Origin: an uncultured Propionibacteriaceae bacterium
GTDB taxonomy: Bacteria > Actinomycetota > Actinomycetes > Propionibacteriales > Propionibacteriaceae
Length of the DNA stretch: 13,523 nt
Reading direction: 5' to 3'
NCBI GenBank assembly: GCA_936941515.1
Contig: CAKZJI010000418.1
Span: forward strand, 1 to 13,523
The notes under the pieces were generated by a model. The model did no database searches, had not been told where the DNA came from, and saw only the letters and a program-made list of their open reading frames with translations. How positions within the stretch are numbered: the first letter of the stretch is position 1; each line of letters begins with the position of its first letter. Shown here piece after piece: positions 1-8,889 of this stretch. The position numbers and the translations under genes are program-made.

Positions 1-203
1 AAGCGCCCTCCGGAACACCGCAGCCGGGCACGCTCACGAGCCACGAGTCCACTGAGCGGTTCCGGCCCCGAGCAGCGCGAGGCCCGGTTGTCCCATGCTT
101 GCCCATGCTCGCCGGATCACAATTCCGGACTGAGCAAAAAGCCGCCTACAGCACGCCTTCTCCTGTTTCCTACGGCTTCCTCACACTTCCTCGCGCCCGG
201 GGG

Positions 204-243
204 CAGTCGAAGCTTCGGCTGACAGCGATCGGGGTGGCCCCGA
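204..243. promoter_or_regulatory. Two adjacent dyads, possible operators
   Basis: The first dyad, 204-221, has the perfect core CGAAGCTTCG (208-217) flanked by CAG and CTG, with one mismatched pair. The second, 229-243, is TCGGGG-TGG-CCCCGA, a perfect 6-bp arm pair around three bases. Both lie just upstream of the promoter-like sequence at 252-279, where an activator or repressor would bind. No regulator gene is visible in the window, so the binding protein is unknown. The second dyad could instead be a small terminator hairpin of an upstream transcript. Confidence 0.3.
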
Positions 244-251
244 CAGTGCCT

Positions 252-279
252 GGGACAAAGCGAGAACGGCCCGTAGGCT
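252..279 (+). promoter_or_regulatory. Weak candidate promoter for the adh operon
   Basis: GGGACA (252-257, four of six matches to TTGACA) and TAGGCT (274-279, TAnnnT type) are separated by 16 bases. Transcription would start near 286, leaving a leader of about 45 nt before the ATG at 331. The match is modest and this is inference. Confidence 0.3.
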
Positions 280-330
280 CGAAAACGACAGCGCCCGAGC
301 ACCACCGGACGCCAGTACATGGAGGACTTC

Positions 331-1398
331 ATGAGCACCACAACCCCTGCCCTGCCCACCAGCATGCCCACCAGCATGCGGGGCGTCGTCATGCACGCCC
401 CCGGAGAGGTGACCGTTGAGGACCGCGAGGTCCCGCGCATCGTCGAGCCCACCGACGCGATCCTCAAGATCGAGGTCGCCTGCATCTGCGGCTCCGATCT
501 GCATCCCTACCACTCGATGGAAGCCTCGCAGGAGGGGGCCCGCATGGGACACGAGATGATCGGCGTGGTGGAGCAGGTCGGCGACCTGGTGTTCACCGTC
601 AAGCCGGGCGACCTGGTGATCGCACCCTTCGCCTTCTCCGACAACACCTGCGACATCTGCCTGGACGGCTTCCAGACCGCCTGCCCGCACGGCGGCTTCT
701 TCAGCACCTGCCAGTCCGAGATGGTCCGCGTCCCGCAGGCAGACGGCACCCTCGTCGTCGCGCCCGCCACCGAGGATGAGGCGACGCTGAAGTCCTACCT
801 GGCGCTGTCCGATGTGTACTTAACCGGCTACCACGCGGCCTTCATGGGCAAGGTGGAGCCGGGGAAATCAGTGGCGGTGATCGGCGACGGCGCGGTGGGG
901 CTGTCCGCTGTCCTGGCGGCCTCCCGGATGGGTGCCGACCGGATCATCCTGATGGGCCGTCACACCGATCGCACCGACCTGGGCCGCGAATTCGGGGCCA
1001 CGGATGTGGTCGCCGAACGCGGTCAGGAAGGGGTGGAGCAGGTGCTGGAGCTGACTGGCAGGCAGGGCACCCACGTCGTCCTGGAGGCCGTCGGCCTCAA
1101 ACCCGCCTACGAGCAGGCCTACGGGGTTGTGCGGTCCGGAGGGGTCATCAGCCGTGTCGGGGTTCCGCAGTATGAGGAGGCACCCATGGGTCCCCGGACC
1201 CTCTGGGGTCGCAACATCACCCTGACCGGCGGCCCAGCCCCGGTGCGCTCCTACCTGGATCAGGGGCTGCGGGACGTTGTGGAGGGCCTGGTCAATCCGG
1301 GGCGTCTCTTCGACGTCGCCCTGCCGCTTGATGAGGCGTCGAAGGGCTACGAGCTGATGGACTCCCGCAAGGCCTTGAAGGTGATGCTCATCCCCTGA
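331..1398 (+). CDS. Zinc-dependent alcohol dehydrogenase (MDR superfamily)
   Basis: A medium-chain dehydrogenase that oxidises alcohols or reduces aldehydes/ketones with NAD(P)(H) in the cytoplasm; the substrate is not predictable. The ATG at 331 is preferred over an in-frame ATG at 319 because GGAGG (321-325) sits 5 bases before it and overlaps the earlier ATG; this gives 355 residues, normal for the family. The catalytic zinc site is visible as Cys53 in CGSD and His74-Glu75 in GHE. The structural-zinc lobe has Cys107, Cys110 and Cys118, with Asp104 where classical enzymes have the first Cys. I recall this Asp as common in this subfamily. The Rossmann motif is GDGAVG at 185-190. It is the first gene of a likely operon, 47 bases ahead of a second MDR gene. 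Confidence 0.9.
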   Translation: MSTTTPALPTSMPTSMRGVVMHAPGEVTVEDREVPRIVEPTDAILKIEVACICGSDLHPYHSMEASQEGARMGHEMIGVVEQVGDLVFTVKPGDLVIAPFAFSDNTCDICLDGFQTACPHGGFFSTCQSEMVRVPQADGTLVVAPATEDEATLKSYLALSDVYLTGYHAAFMGKVEPGKSVAVIGDGAVGLSAVLAASRMGADRIILMGRHTDRTDLGREFGATDVVAERGQEGVEQVLELTGRQGTHVVLEAVGLKPAYEQAYGVVRSGGVISRVGVPQYEEAPMGPRTLWGRNITLTGGPAPVRSYLDQGLRDVVEGLVNPGRLFDVALPLDEASKGYELMDSRKALKVMLIP

Positions 1399-1445
1399 GG
1401 TGCGCCACCACTAATTCATGCCCCATATCCCCAGAGGAGAAAGCT

Positions 1446-3408
<1,963 letters not shown>

Positions 3409-3451
3409 TCTCCCCATTCAGCACAAGACCGCACACAGGATCAGGAGCCAC

Positions 3452-4579
3452 ATGAGTCCAGTTGAAGCGCTGGAAGAGAAGAAAGTCACCTGGGCTGAGC
3501 TCTTCTTCGACCTAGTCTTCGTGTACGCGGTAACGCGGTCCTCGGAATTGCTGCAGGAGGACCACTCCCCCATCGGGATGCTGCAGGCGCTGGTGGTCTT
3601 CATCCCCGTGTACTGGGTGTGGGGCGGCACGACGATGCACGCGAACCTGCACGACGCAGAGAACACACGCGACCGGATCGGCATCTTCGCAGTCGGGGCC
3701 TGTGGTTTGCTGCTGGCGATCAGCCTGCCGCACGCCTGGCACGACATGGGACTGTGGTTCGGGTGCGCGTACTGGGCCGCGCGCCTGATTCTGTTGCTGA
3801 TGGTCACCGGTCGGGAGAACCGGATCGCGTTCATCACCTTCACCGTCGGCTCCGTGCTCACCGGCCCACTGCTGGTGGTCGGCGGCCTTCTGCACGACGA
3901 GACGCTGCGCCTGGTCATCTGGGCCGCGGCGGCCGTCATTGATCTGTCTGTTCCCTGGCTCGCGAGAAGACGTCTGGCCGGTGTGCCCTTCCAGCCGGAT
4001 CACCTGACGGAGCGGTTCGGGCTGTTCATCATCATCGCGCTGGGCGAGACCGTCGTGTCCACGGCCGCAGGCGCGGAGCACCTCGACTGGCTGCATCTGG
4101 TGACGCTGCTGCTGGCGTTCACGATGCTGTGCGGGTTGTGGTGGGTCTATTTCGCCTTCGGCCCCGCCACGGTGCAGGCCGCACTGGAGGAGAGCGAGAA
4201 CCGCATTGAGCTGATCAGGCCGGTGCTCTCCTACGGGCATCTGTCGCTCATCGCCGGGATCGTCGCAATCGCCGCAGGCATCGGCCAAGCCGTAGCCAAT
4301 CCCGCTGAGCCGCTACCGCTGGACACCGCGATCCTGCTGTTCGGCGGCACGATGCTCTATCTGGTCACCTTCGCCTTCACCCGATGGCGGCTGTTCCAGA
4401 CCCTCGCGGTGCCGCGTCTATCAGCTGCCACCGGCATCCTGGTGCTGTTCCTCCTGACCACCCAGGTCGCCGCGGTCTACTCGGTCACTCTGCTGGCTGT
4501 CGCACTGATCATCCTGAACATGGTCGAGAGCGTGGTGCTGCCCCGCACGCTGAGGCGCCCCGGGCCCGCCCAGAGCTGA
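3452..4579 (+). CDS. ltrA: Low temperature requirement protein A (LtrA) family membrane protein
   Basis: A 375-residue polytopic membrane protein. The family signature WAELFFDLVFVYAV is at residues 11-24, and the second conserved block RFGLFIIIALGETVVS lies mid-protein. Roughly ten hydrophobic segments follow one another to the C-terminus, which ends in a short Arg/Pro-rich tail. The family is named from Listeria, where loss impairs growth in the cold, but its molecular activity is unknown. AGGAG (3443-3447) sits 4 bases before the ATG. With 43 bases between it and the aldo/keto reductase stop, it is probably the last gene of the operon. No clear terminator is visible after its stop. Confidence 0.9.
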   Translation: MSPVEALEEKKVTWAELFFDLVFVYAVTRSSELLQEDHSPIGMLQALVVFIPVYWVWGGTTMHANLHDAENTRDRIGIFAVGACGLLLAISLPHAWHDMGLWFGCAYWAARLILLLMVTGRENRIAFITFTVGSVLTGPLLVVGGLLHDETLRLVIWAAAAVIDLSVPWLARRRLAGVPFQPDHLTERFGLFIIIALGETVVSTAAGAEHLDWLHLVTLLLAFTMLCGLWWVYFAFGPATVQAALEESENRIELIRPVLSYGHLSLIAGIVAIAAGIGQAVANPAEPLPLDTAILLFGGTMLYLVTFAFTRWRLFQTLAVPRLSAATGILVLFLLTTQVAAVYSVTLLAVALIILNMVESVVLPRTLRRPGPAQS

Positions 4580-4620
4580 TCCCCCCCACCGGTCAGGGGC
4601 AAGCATCACAGAACCCCGCA

Positions 4621-4959
4621 TCATGCAGACGGCGCAGCCACCTGAAAGACGTTCGGCCCCCGCGCGGGGAACATCTCGCAGATGCCTGCGCCCAGCTGTC
4701 CCCCGATGTGAAAGCGACACTCGGTGCCGTCCAGACAGGCGGCTCCCCGGGCAGGCTCCGGAATACCCCAGAAGGCGAGCCCTCCAGCCCGGCTGGGGTG
4801 GGAAGAGTCGCTGACCCCATCGCAGGGTAGGTTGGAGACGTACCTGAAGATGGGGTACGCACCTGATAACCATACGGTTTGAGGCTGATCGTGGGTTGAG
4901 CCAAGGGCTCTTGTTGCGCCTACCGCGATTGAGGCAGCTCCAACAATCACATTTATCAC
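4621..4959 (-). CDS. Possible small cysteine-containing protein, unknown function
   Basis: I do not recognise this 112-residue product. Starting at a GTG (4959) it has a weakly hydrophobic N-terminus (VIVGAASIAVGA) that could be a poor signal or anchor segment. The downstream region has four cysteines (46, 75, 81, 94), enough for two disulfides if exported. Codons in the C-terminal half (GAC, GGC, ACC, CTG, ATC, TTC) look like real GC-rich coding sequence, while overlapping frames translate to Arg/Pro-rich strings. There is no Shine-Dalgarno before the GTG, and the start lies inside a palindrome. It could be a genuine small gene, a decayed 3' fragment, or chance. It would be divergent from the phosphodiesterase. 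Confidence 0.33.
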   Translation of the reverse strand: MINVIVGAASIAVGATRALGSTHDQPQTVWLSGAYPIFRYVSNLPCDGVSDSSHPSRAGGLAFWGIPEPARGAACLDGTECRFHIGGQLGAGICEMFPARGPNVFQVAAPSA

Positions 4960-4979
4960 GACGAGCGTTCATTCGTGAT
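4955..4979. promoter_or_regulatory. Inverted repeat, candidate operator
   Basis: ATCACGA (4955-4961) and TCGTGAT (4973-4979) are perfect 7-bp arms around 11 bases, 25 bp in total, about 75 bp upstream of the phosphodiesterase start. The geometry suits a dimeric regulator. It also overlaps the putative minus-strand start at 4959, so it could serve both directions. Identification rests on symmetry only. Confidence 0.35.
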
Positions 4980-5052
4980 CTTCAATGTCTTTGTACGACT
5001 GCCCTCCTCCCACAATTGATCGACTCAGCCAGTTAAAGACGAATAGGAGTCA

Positions 5053-5874
5053 ATGCACGTGACAGTTATTCAGAATGCACGGCCCGCCGAAGCCACTGGC
5101 ATCGTGGATGTCCAGGTGATGGGCTTAAACGGGGTAGTCAGTAAAACCCGGATAGCTCCGACAGCTCGCGGCGTGACCGTCGACGAGCTGCTTTCACGAA
5201 AAAACGGATTCATGATTGCCCATCGTGGCGGCTCGGACGACTGGCCAGATATGAGCCTGCTGGCCTATAACGAGTCGGTCAATCGAGGAATACCCGCGTT
5301 GGAGTTCAGCTTCTCCCTGACCTCCGACGGCGTACCCGTGGGCGTGCACAACCAAAACCTGAAGGGCGTCGACCGTTCGGCCCCCGAGACTCCCGTCACC
5401 CAGATGACCTGGGAGCAGGTGCGCCAGTACAAGACAGAGGGCCAGCCGTTCATCCGGCTGCAGGACCTGACAGCCGCCTATGGCTCAGACCACGTGCTGT
5501 TCGTCGACCCGAAGTACAGCGCCCAGCCAGTCAAGACCTATCTTGACTGGCTCGACCCCCAGCACACCATCCTGAAATTCCAGGCTGACGCAACGCATCT
5601 GGCAGATGCTTGGCGTGCAGCCGGATTCAAGACCTGGGGTTTCTTCTACAAAGAGAGCGATGCCCTCAACAGCAAGGCCAGGGAGCAGGCTGGGCATTGG
5701 GACCTGATCGGGGTGGACTGGGAGGCCAAAGAGTCCACATGGGAGACCGCCAAGGGCTATGGGCGTCCCATCATTGGGCACATCTGCCCCAGCCAGGAGG
5801 CGATCAACAAATGCCTGAGATTGGGCGCCGTGGGAGTCATGTGCTCCAAGATCGACGGAATGACCTTGCCGTGA
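5053..5874 (+). CDS. Atypical glycerophosphodiester phosphodiesterase (GDPD) family protein, phage-type
   Basis: A 273-residue TIM-barrel phosphodiesterase-like protein, expected to cleave glycerophosphodiesters to glycerol-3-phosphate and an alcohol if active. The HRGG motif (His57, Arg58) and the second histidine, His99, supply the usual acid/base pair. The metal site departs from the classic form: ExD is Glu84-Phe-Ser86, HD is His99-Asn100, and the later ExK is Asp152-x-Lys154. The pattern HRGGS..WP.MS..AY resembles GDPD domains I recall from actinobacteriophages rather than housekeeping GlpQ/UgpQ. The N-terminal 50 residues are an unassigned beta-rich extension with no signal peptide or membrane segment. 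AGGAG (5045-5049) precedes the ATG by 3 bases. It lies 47 bases before a Tat-signal gene, and the pair is less GC-rich than its surroundings, hinting at transfer. Confidence 0.8.
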   Translation: MHVTVIQNARPAEATGIVDVQVMGLNGVVSKTRIAPTARGVTVDELLSRKNGFMIAHRGGSDDWPDMSLLAYNESVNRGIPALEFSFSLTSDGVPVGVHNQNLKGVDRSAPETPVTQMTWEQVRQYKTEGQPFIRLQDLTAAYGSDHVLFVDPKYSAQPVKTYLDWLDPQHTILKFQADATHLADAWRAAGFKTWGFFYKESDALNSKAREQAGHWDLIGVDWEAKESTWETAKGYGRPIIGHICPSQEAINKCLRLGAVGVMCSKIDGMTLP

Positions 5875-5921
5875 CGGCGCAACCACACTCTGAACCCCAC
5901 ATCGAACAGGAGACCAGACCC

Positions 5922-6398
5922 ATGTTGAACAGACGTTCCTTCATCACAATCTCGGCAGCGGCAGCGGGTGCTGCGGGCATCATCACCCCGGCCCTGGCAG
6001 TTGCCGCCGACGAGCCAGCCACCGCTGGGAAAACCACGATCCAGATCGGCCCAGTTGCTGTGCTGGCGGGCATGACTATTCTGCAGGTTGCGGCCAAGAA
6101 GACCAGCTTTGATTTCCTCACATCGAGCGGAGCTTTCTCCAGGGGCAGCAATGGCCTGCTCACTCCGTCGGGCATCCGTCTGCTGTCGCAGGAGCGAGGC
6201 GTCGTGCTGACCCCCATAAACAAGCAGCCAGTGGTGAATCCGAAGGAGGAAAAAGCCTTCCTCTGCGCCTATGCCGTGTTCGACGGACTTGAGGGAACCA
6301 ACCCAGTCGAGATACGCATACCCGGCTACACCCTCATCTCCGGAGTCCCGATCGTCTCTCCCGACAACGCGCCATTCGACCTCGCAGACAACACATAG
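5922..6398 (+). CDS. Tat-signal secreted protein of unknown function
   Basis: A 158-residue protein whose N-terminus, MLNRRSFITIS, is a twin-arginine motif followed by a hydrophobic Ala/Gly/Ile stretch and a likely signal peptidase site after ALAVAA, around residue 29. The mature part of about 130 residues is mostly short beta-like segments and has one cysteine; I recognise no domain. The ATG at 5922 is chosen because AGGAGA (5908-5913) is spaced 8 bases before it and the Tat motif begins immediately. It follows the phosphodiesterase by 47 bases and is closed by a strong hairpin starting 10 bases after its stop, so the two are probably one transcript. A surface or extracellular partner of the phosphodiesterase is possible but unproven. 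Confidence 0.75.
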   Translation: MLNRRSFITISAAAAGAAGIITPALAVAADEPATAGKTTIQIGPVAVLAGMTILQVAAKKTSFDFLTSSGAFSRGSNGLLTPSGIRLLSQERGVVLTPINKQPVVNPKEEKAFLCAYAVFDGLEGTNPVEIRIPGYTLISGVPIVSPDNAPFDLADNT

Positions 6399-6403
6399 TT
6401 CCA

Positions 6404-6452
6404 TGATCCGCTGGGGCCGGGAGGATGCCTCCTCCCGGCCCCAGCGGCATCA
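6404..6452 (+). terminator. Perfect 18-bp hairpin after the GDPD/Tat cassette
   Basis: CCGCTGGGGCCGGGAGGA (6408-6425) and its exact complement (6430-6447) enclose the 4-base loop TGCC. TGAT (6404-6407) and ATCA (6449-6452) extend the stem past one bulged base. It starts 10 bases after the preceding stop codon. No T-run follows, as is common for intrinsic terminators in high-G+C actinobacteria. Confidence 0.75.
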
Positions 6453-6507
6453 CCTCACCCCCAGACCGGGGATAATCCGCACGGGTGAAAAGTGGGATCC
6501 TGATCTC

Positions 6508-7071
6508 ATGTCCCCTGAAGACAGAATCGTGATCACGCGTGGACACGACGACCTGACCTCCACCGACCTGGCGAGTCTCGCTGCCCTTTTCGACGCCGAA
6601 TATCGCGCATCCTTCGGCCCCTGGAGCCCTGAGCATCCCTACGGCTATGCCGGGCACAACGTGCACATCCTGGCTCGCAGGGGCGGTCGAATCATCGGGC
6701 ATGCCGGTTTCCAGCGGCGACGGATCGCCGCCGGGAGCAGGGAGCTGACGATCGCAGGTGTTGGGGGCGTGCTCGTCGCCCCTGAGGTCCGTGGCACCGG
6801 GCTCGATACCCAGCTGATGGACGCAGCCGCCACGGCGATGCGGAGCCGGACAGGCATTGACGCCGGCTACCTGGGATGCCGGGAGGATGTCGTTCCCTTC
6901 TACGAGTCCTGCGGCTGGCGGCGCATCGCCGCACCCGAGCGTCACATCGACCGGCTGAGTGGGGAGGTTGTCGAGGAGCCACCGGGACCGCCGCTGCTGA
7001 TCCTCCCCATCACACTGGCTCTTGAGGACTGGCCCAGCGGGATGATCGACCTGCGCGGCCGCCCCTGGTAG
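6508..7071 (+). CDS. GNAT N-acetyltransferase, AAC(2')-I/NodA-like
   Basis: A 187-residue acetyl-CoA-dependent transferase. The acetyl-CoA pyrophosphate loop is VLVAPEVRGTGL (88-99) with the R-G-x-G core, preceded by GHAGFQRRRI; FYESCGW (131-137) holds the usual motif-B tyrosine. The ending LLILPITLAL...MIDLRGRPW closely resembles, from memory, the C-terminus of mycobacterial aminoglycoside 2'-N-acetyltransferase AAC(2')-Ic, and the central part also recalls NodA. The acceptor substrate is therefore uncertain and resistance should not be assumed. The ATG at 6508 is chosen because homology begins there; the frame is open further upstream but runs through the hairpin and the preceding gene. The Shine-Dalgarno is poor (GGGA at 6494-6497). 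It is isolated by the hairpin upstream and faces the convergent histidine kinase gene. Confidence 0.82.
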   Translation: MSPEDRIVITRGHDDLTSTDLASLAALFDAEYRASFGPWSPEHPYGYAGHNVHILARRGGRIIGHAGFQRRRIAAGSRELTIAGVGGVLVAPEVRGTGLDTQLMDAAATAMRSRTGIDAGYLGCREDVVPFYESCGWRRIAAPERHIDRLSGEVVEEPPGPPLLILPITLALEDWPSGMIDLRGRPW

Positions 7072-7178
7072 ATTCCCGCGCACCATCACGCCCGAACAGC
7101 TCATTCGCAAAGCCGGTTCTTGACATCCCTGAGCGGCATCATCCAGCCCATAGTCATAGCCACATGCGTAGCCATGCG

Positions 7179-8183
7179 CTATCCACTTGCTGCCCTCGGC
7201 AGTTCGATGGTCACGACACAACCGGGTGGCCTGTTCCGGATCTGGACACTGCCCAAATGTGCGGCGACGATGGTGCGGACGATGGGCAGGCCGAGTCCAT
7301 TGCCGGAGGCGCCATCGGGGGTGCGGGCCTGATCGCCGCGCCAGCCCGCATCGAACATCTTCGAGAGCTCCTTATCGCTGAGCCCGCCGCAGCTGTCGCT
7401 GACCTCCACCCGCACGACGCCGTCATCGACGGAGACCGTGACGGCGACCTCGGCGCCGGAGCGGGTGTAGGCGATGGCATTGCCGACGACGTTCTGCAGC
7501 GCCCTGGCGAGCAGCCCGGGATCGCCGGTGACGTCACTCGTCTCACCCTCGGCCGATCCGGTCAGGACAACCCCACGCTGCGCTGCCAGCGGCGCGAGGT
7601 TTGCCACCAGGTCCGAGACCAGATCGCTGACGGCGATGGTCTCGGAGCCAAGCTCCAGGGAACCGGACTGGAGCCCGGCCAGGGCCAGGACGTCATCGAC
7701 CATGCCGGCGGTGCGTTTCGCCTCGGCGGCTATGGCGCGATGGTAGGCGACGGGGTCGGGAGCGATCCCATCCTCAAGCGCCTCCGCCATCGCCCGGATC
7801 CCCGCCAGCGGGGTGCGCAGGTCATGGGACATCCAGGCGATCAGCTCCCGCCGTCCCTGCTCCACCTCCCGATGACGACGTTCCCGCTCCAGCGCGGCGG
7901 ATGCCAGGGCGATCGCCCGCTGGCTGCGCAGAGACACGAGCACCCCGGTCAGCAGCGCAGCCGGAGCGGTGGCCGCCAGCAGCAGCAACGGCACCCCGGC
8001 CGACTCGATCAGCATAAGCTGTACCCCCACCAGCAGCCCGATCCCAATGGTCACCACCGCCGCCAGAGGGCTGAGCAGCGACGCCCACCGCACAGATCGC
8101 CTTGCGACCGTGGAGGTCAGCGCCGTGCACGCCAGCCCGACGACCAACGTCACGGCGACCACTGTGAGAAGGTGCTCAGCCAT
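7179..8183 (-). CDS. Sensor histidine kinase
   Basis: Membrane sensor kinase of 334 residues, partner of the response regulator encoded just upstream. Three hydrophobic segments (about 4-24, 34-57 and 63-86) leave almost no extracytoplasmic domain, so it probably senses within or at the membrane. A charged linker leads to the H-box WMSHDLRTP with His120. Catalytic boxes follow: N-box [10 protein letters not shown] (231-240), G1-box SDSCGG (Asp263) and G2-box GNGLGL (294-299). The SDSCGG form and MFDAGWRG F-box are, from memory, typical of an actinobacterial kinase subfamily. The ATG at 8183 overlaps the regulator's stop by 8 bases (ATGGCTGA), indicating translational coupling; a GTG at 8204 is an alternative. 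It is the last gene of the redox operon. Confidence 0.9.
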   Translation of the reverse strand: MAEHLLTVVAVTLVVGLACTALTSTVARRSVRWASLLSPLAAVVTIGIGLLVGVQLMLIESAGVPLLLLAATAPAALLTGVLVSLRSQRAIALASAALERERRHREVEQGRRELIAWMSHDLRTPLAGIRAMAEALEDGIAPDPVAYHRAIAAEAKRTAGMVDDVLALAGLQSGSLELGSETIAVSDLVSDLVANLAPLAAQRGVVLTGSAEGETSDVTGDPGLLARALQNVVGNAIAYTRSGAEVAVTVSVDDGVVRVEVSDSCGGLSDKELSKMFDAGWRGDQARTPDGASGNGLGLPIVRTIVAAHLGSVQIRNRPPGCVVTIELPRAASG

Positions 8184-8889
8184 GGGGTTCCCAGCGGTAG
8201 CCACGGCCCCAGACGGTGACCAGTCGAGTGGGGTGCTGCGGGTCGGGTTCGACCTTGCCGCGCAGTCTGCGCACGTGCACCGTCACCGTCGAGGCATCGC
8301 CGACCTCCCAGCCCCACACAGCGCGCATCAGCTCGTCGCGGGAGAAGACCTGGTCGGGGTGACTCACGAGATGGACCAGGAGATCGAACTCCCGGATCGT
8401 GAGCGTCAGCGGCACACCATCGCGAGTGACCTTCTGCGCCGTCAGGTCCAGGGCGAGGTCCCCGTCGGTCAGGATCTCCCGTCCAGGGGGTGTGGGCTGG
8501 TTTCTGCGCAGGACAGCTGCGACGCGCAGCACCAGCTCCCGGGGGCTGAACGGTTTGGCGAGGTAGTCATCGGCGCCGAGTTCCAGCCCCAGCACCCGAT
8601 CTGCCTCCGCGGCCTTGGCGGTCAGCATGATCACCGGGGCCTGCACCCCGCCGGCCCGCAGACGGCGGAACACCTCCAGGCCGTCGATGCCGGGCAGCAT
8701 CAGGTCGAGGATGATCAGGTCCTGTTCCACTCCACGCTGGAGTGCGGTCGGCCCATCACCGACCTCGGTGACGTCATGGCCGGCGGCGCGCAGGTAGTCG
8801 CTGACCACACCGCGCACGGTCGCGTCGTCATCGACGAGCAGGATCCTGGACACCGTCTCAGGATAGGGCTCATCCGAAGGTGAGGGCAT
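8176..8889 (-). CDS. OmpR/PhoB-family response regulator
   Basis: DNA-binding transcriptional regulator of 237 residues. The receiver domain (about 14-130) shows acidic residues Asp20-22, phospho-acceptor Asp62 in ILDLMLPG, Thr90 and Lys112 in AKPF. The winged-helix output domain (about 140-235) has the family pattern [25 protein letters not shown] and the C-terminal wing VWGRGYRW. The ATG at 8889 is supported by GGGGGTGA (8903-8896) six bases upstream and lies within the last codons of the dipZ-like gene, a 20-base overlap. A GTG at 8853 would give a more typical N-terminus but has a weaker ribosome site. Being co-transcribed with thiol-redox genes, it likely controls its own operon or other envelope-redox genes. 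Confidence 0.92.
   Translation of the reverse strand: MPSPSDEPYPETVSRILLVDDDATVRGVVSDYLRAAGHDVTEVGDGPTALQRGVEQDLIILDLMLPGIDGLEVFRRLRAGGVQAPVIMLTAKAAEADRVLGLELGADDYLAKPFSPRELVLRVAAVLRRNQPTPPGREILTDGDLALDLTAQKVTRDGVPLTLTIREFDLLVHLVSHPDQVFSRDELMRAVWGWEVGDASTVTVHVRRLRGKVEPDPQHPTRLVTVWGRGYRWEPHG

Larger units (their letters stand above)
1..330. other. Leader region of the dehydrogenase operon, no convincing gene
   Basis: I see no convincing coding sequence here. Short open frames exist on both strands, but their translations are rich in Arg, Pro and Ser, as expected of shadow frames in GC-rich DNA, and none has a Shine-Dalgarno site. The stretch holds two dyads (204-221 and 229-243) and a weak promoter-like pair (252-279), so it is probably the regulatory leader of the operon starting at 331. 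The first 100 bases could be the edge of a gene lying outside the window, but nothing supports a specific call. Confidence 0.5.
4580..5052. other. Intergenic region with doubtful small minus-strand ORF and palindrome
   Basis: About 470 bases separate ltrA from the phosphodiesterase gene. The left part (to about 4830) is GC-rich. The right part is visibly lower in G+C, near half by eye. A possible 112-residue minus-strand gene spans 4621-4959, and a palindrome lies at 4955-4979. I see no RNA gene, insertion sequence or clear sigma-A promoter; the base-composition change near 4840 may mark the edge of an acquired segment. Confidence 0.45.

Noticed and set aside
3512..4288. Long minus-strand open frame opposite ltrA
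   Set aside because: The plus strand has the LtrA signatures and membrane segments; the antisense product is rich in Gln, Asp, Arg and His and has no recognisable fold or ribosome site.
4384..4830. Plus-strand frame spanning the end of ltrA and the gap
   Set aside because: Arg/Pro/His-rich translation, no start signal, and its first part is a shifted frame of ltrA.
5610..5921. Upstream extension of the Tat-signal protein frame into the GDPD gene
   Set aside because: The extension is Gln/Gly/Trp-rich shadow sequence. The twin-arginine signal and AGGAGA fix the start at 5922.
5757..6404. Minus-strand frame opposite the end of GDPD and the Tat protein gene
   Set aside because: Runs across two plus-strand genes that each have a good Shine-Dalgarno and recognisable motifs; no independent support.
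6271..6507. Upstream extension of the acetyltransferase frame
   Set aside because: It overlaps the Tat protein gene and passes through the 18-bp hairpin; family-like sequence begins at 6508.
7072..7178. Short repeats (ATAGC/GCTAT and doubled CATGCG) between the convergent acetyltransferase and kinase genes
   Set aside because: The pairing is only five bases with a long loop, too weak to call a bidirectional terminator.
7179..8183. Kinase G1 box SDSCGG read as a broken DxGxG
   Set aside because: The SxCGG form recurs in actinobacterial kinases from memory and the Asp and later glycines are kept, so it is probably not a loss of function.
7164..8219. Long plus-strand open frame opposite the histidine kinase gene
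   Set aside because: Its product is dominated by Gln, Arg, Gly, His and Pro with no domain pattern, while the minus strand shows all kinase motifs; it is a GC-rich antisense shadow.
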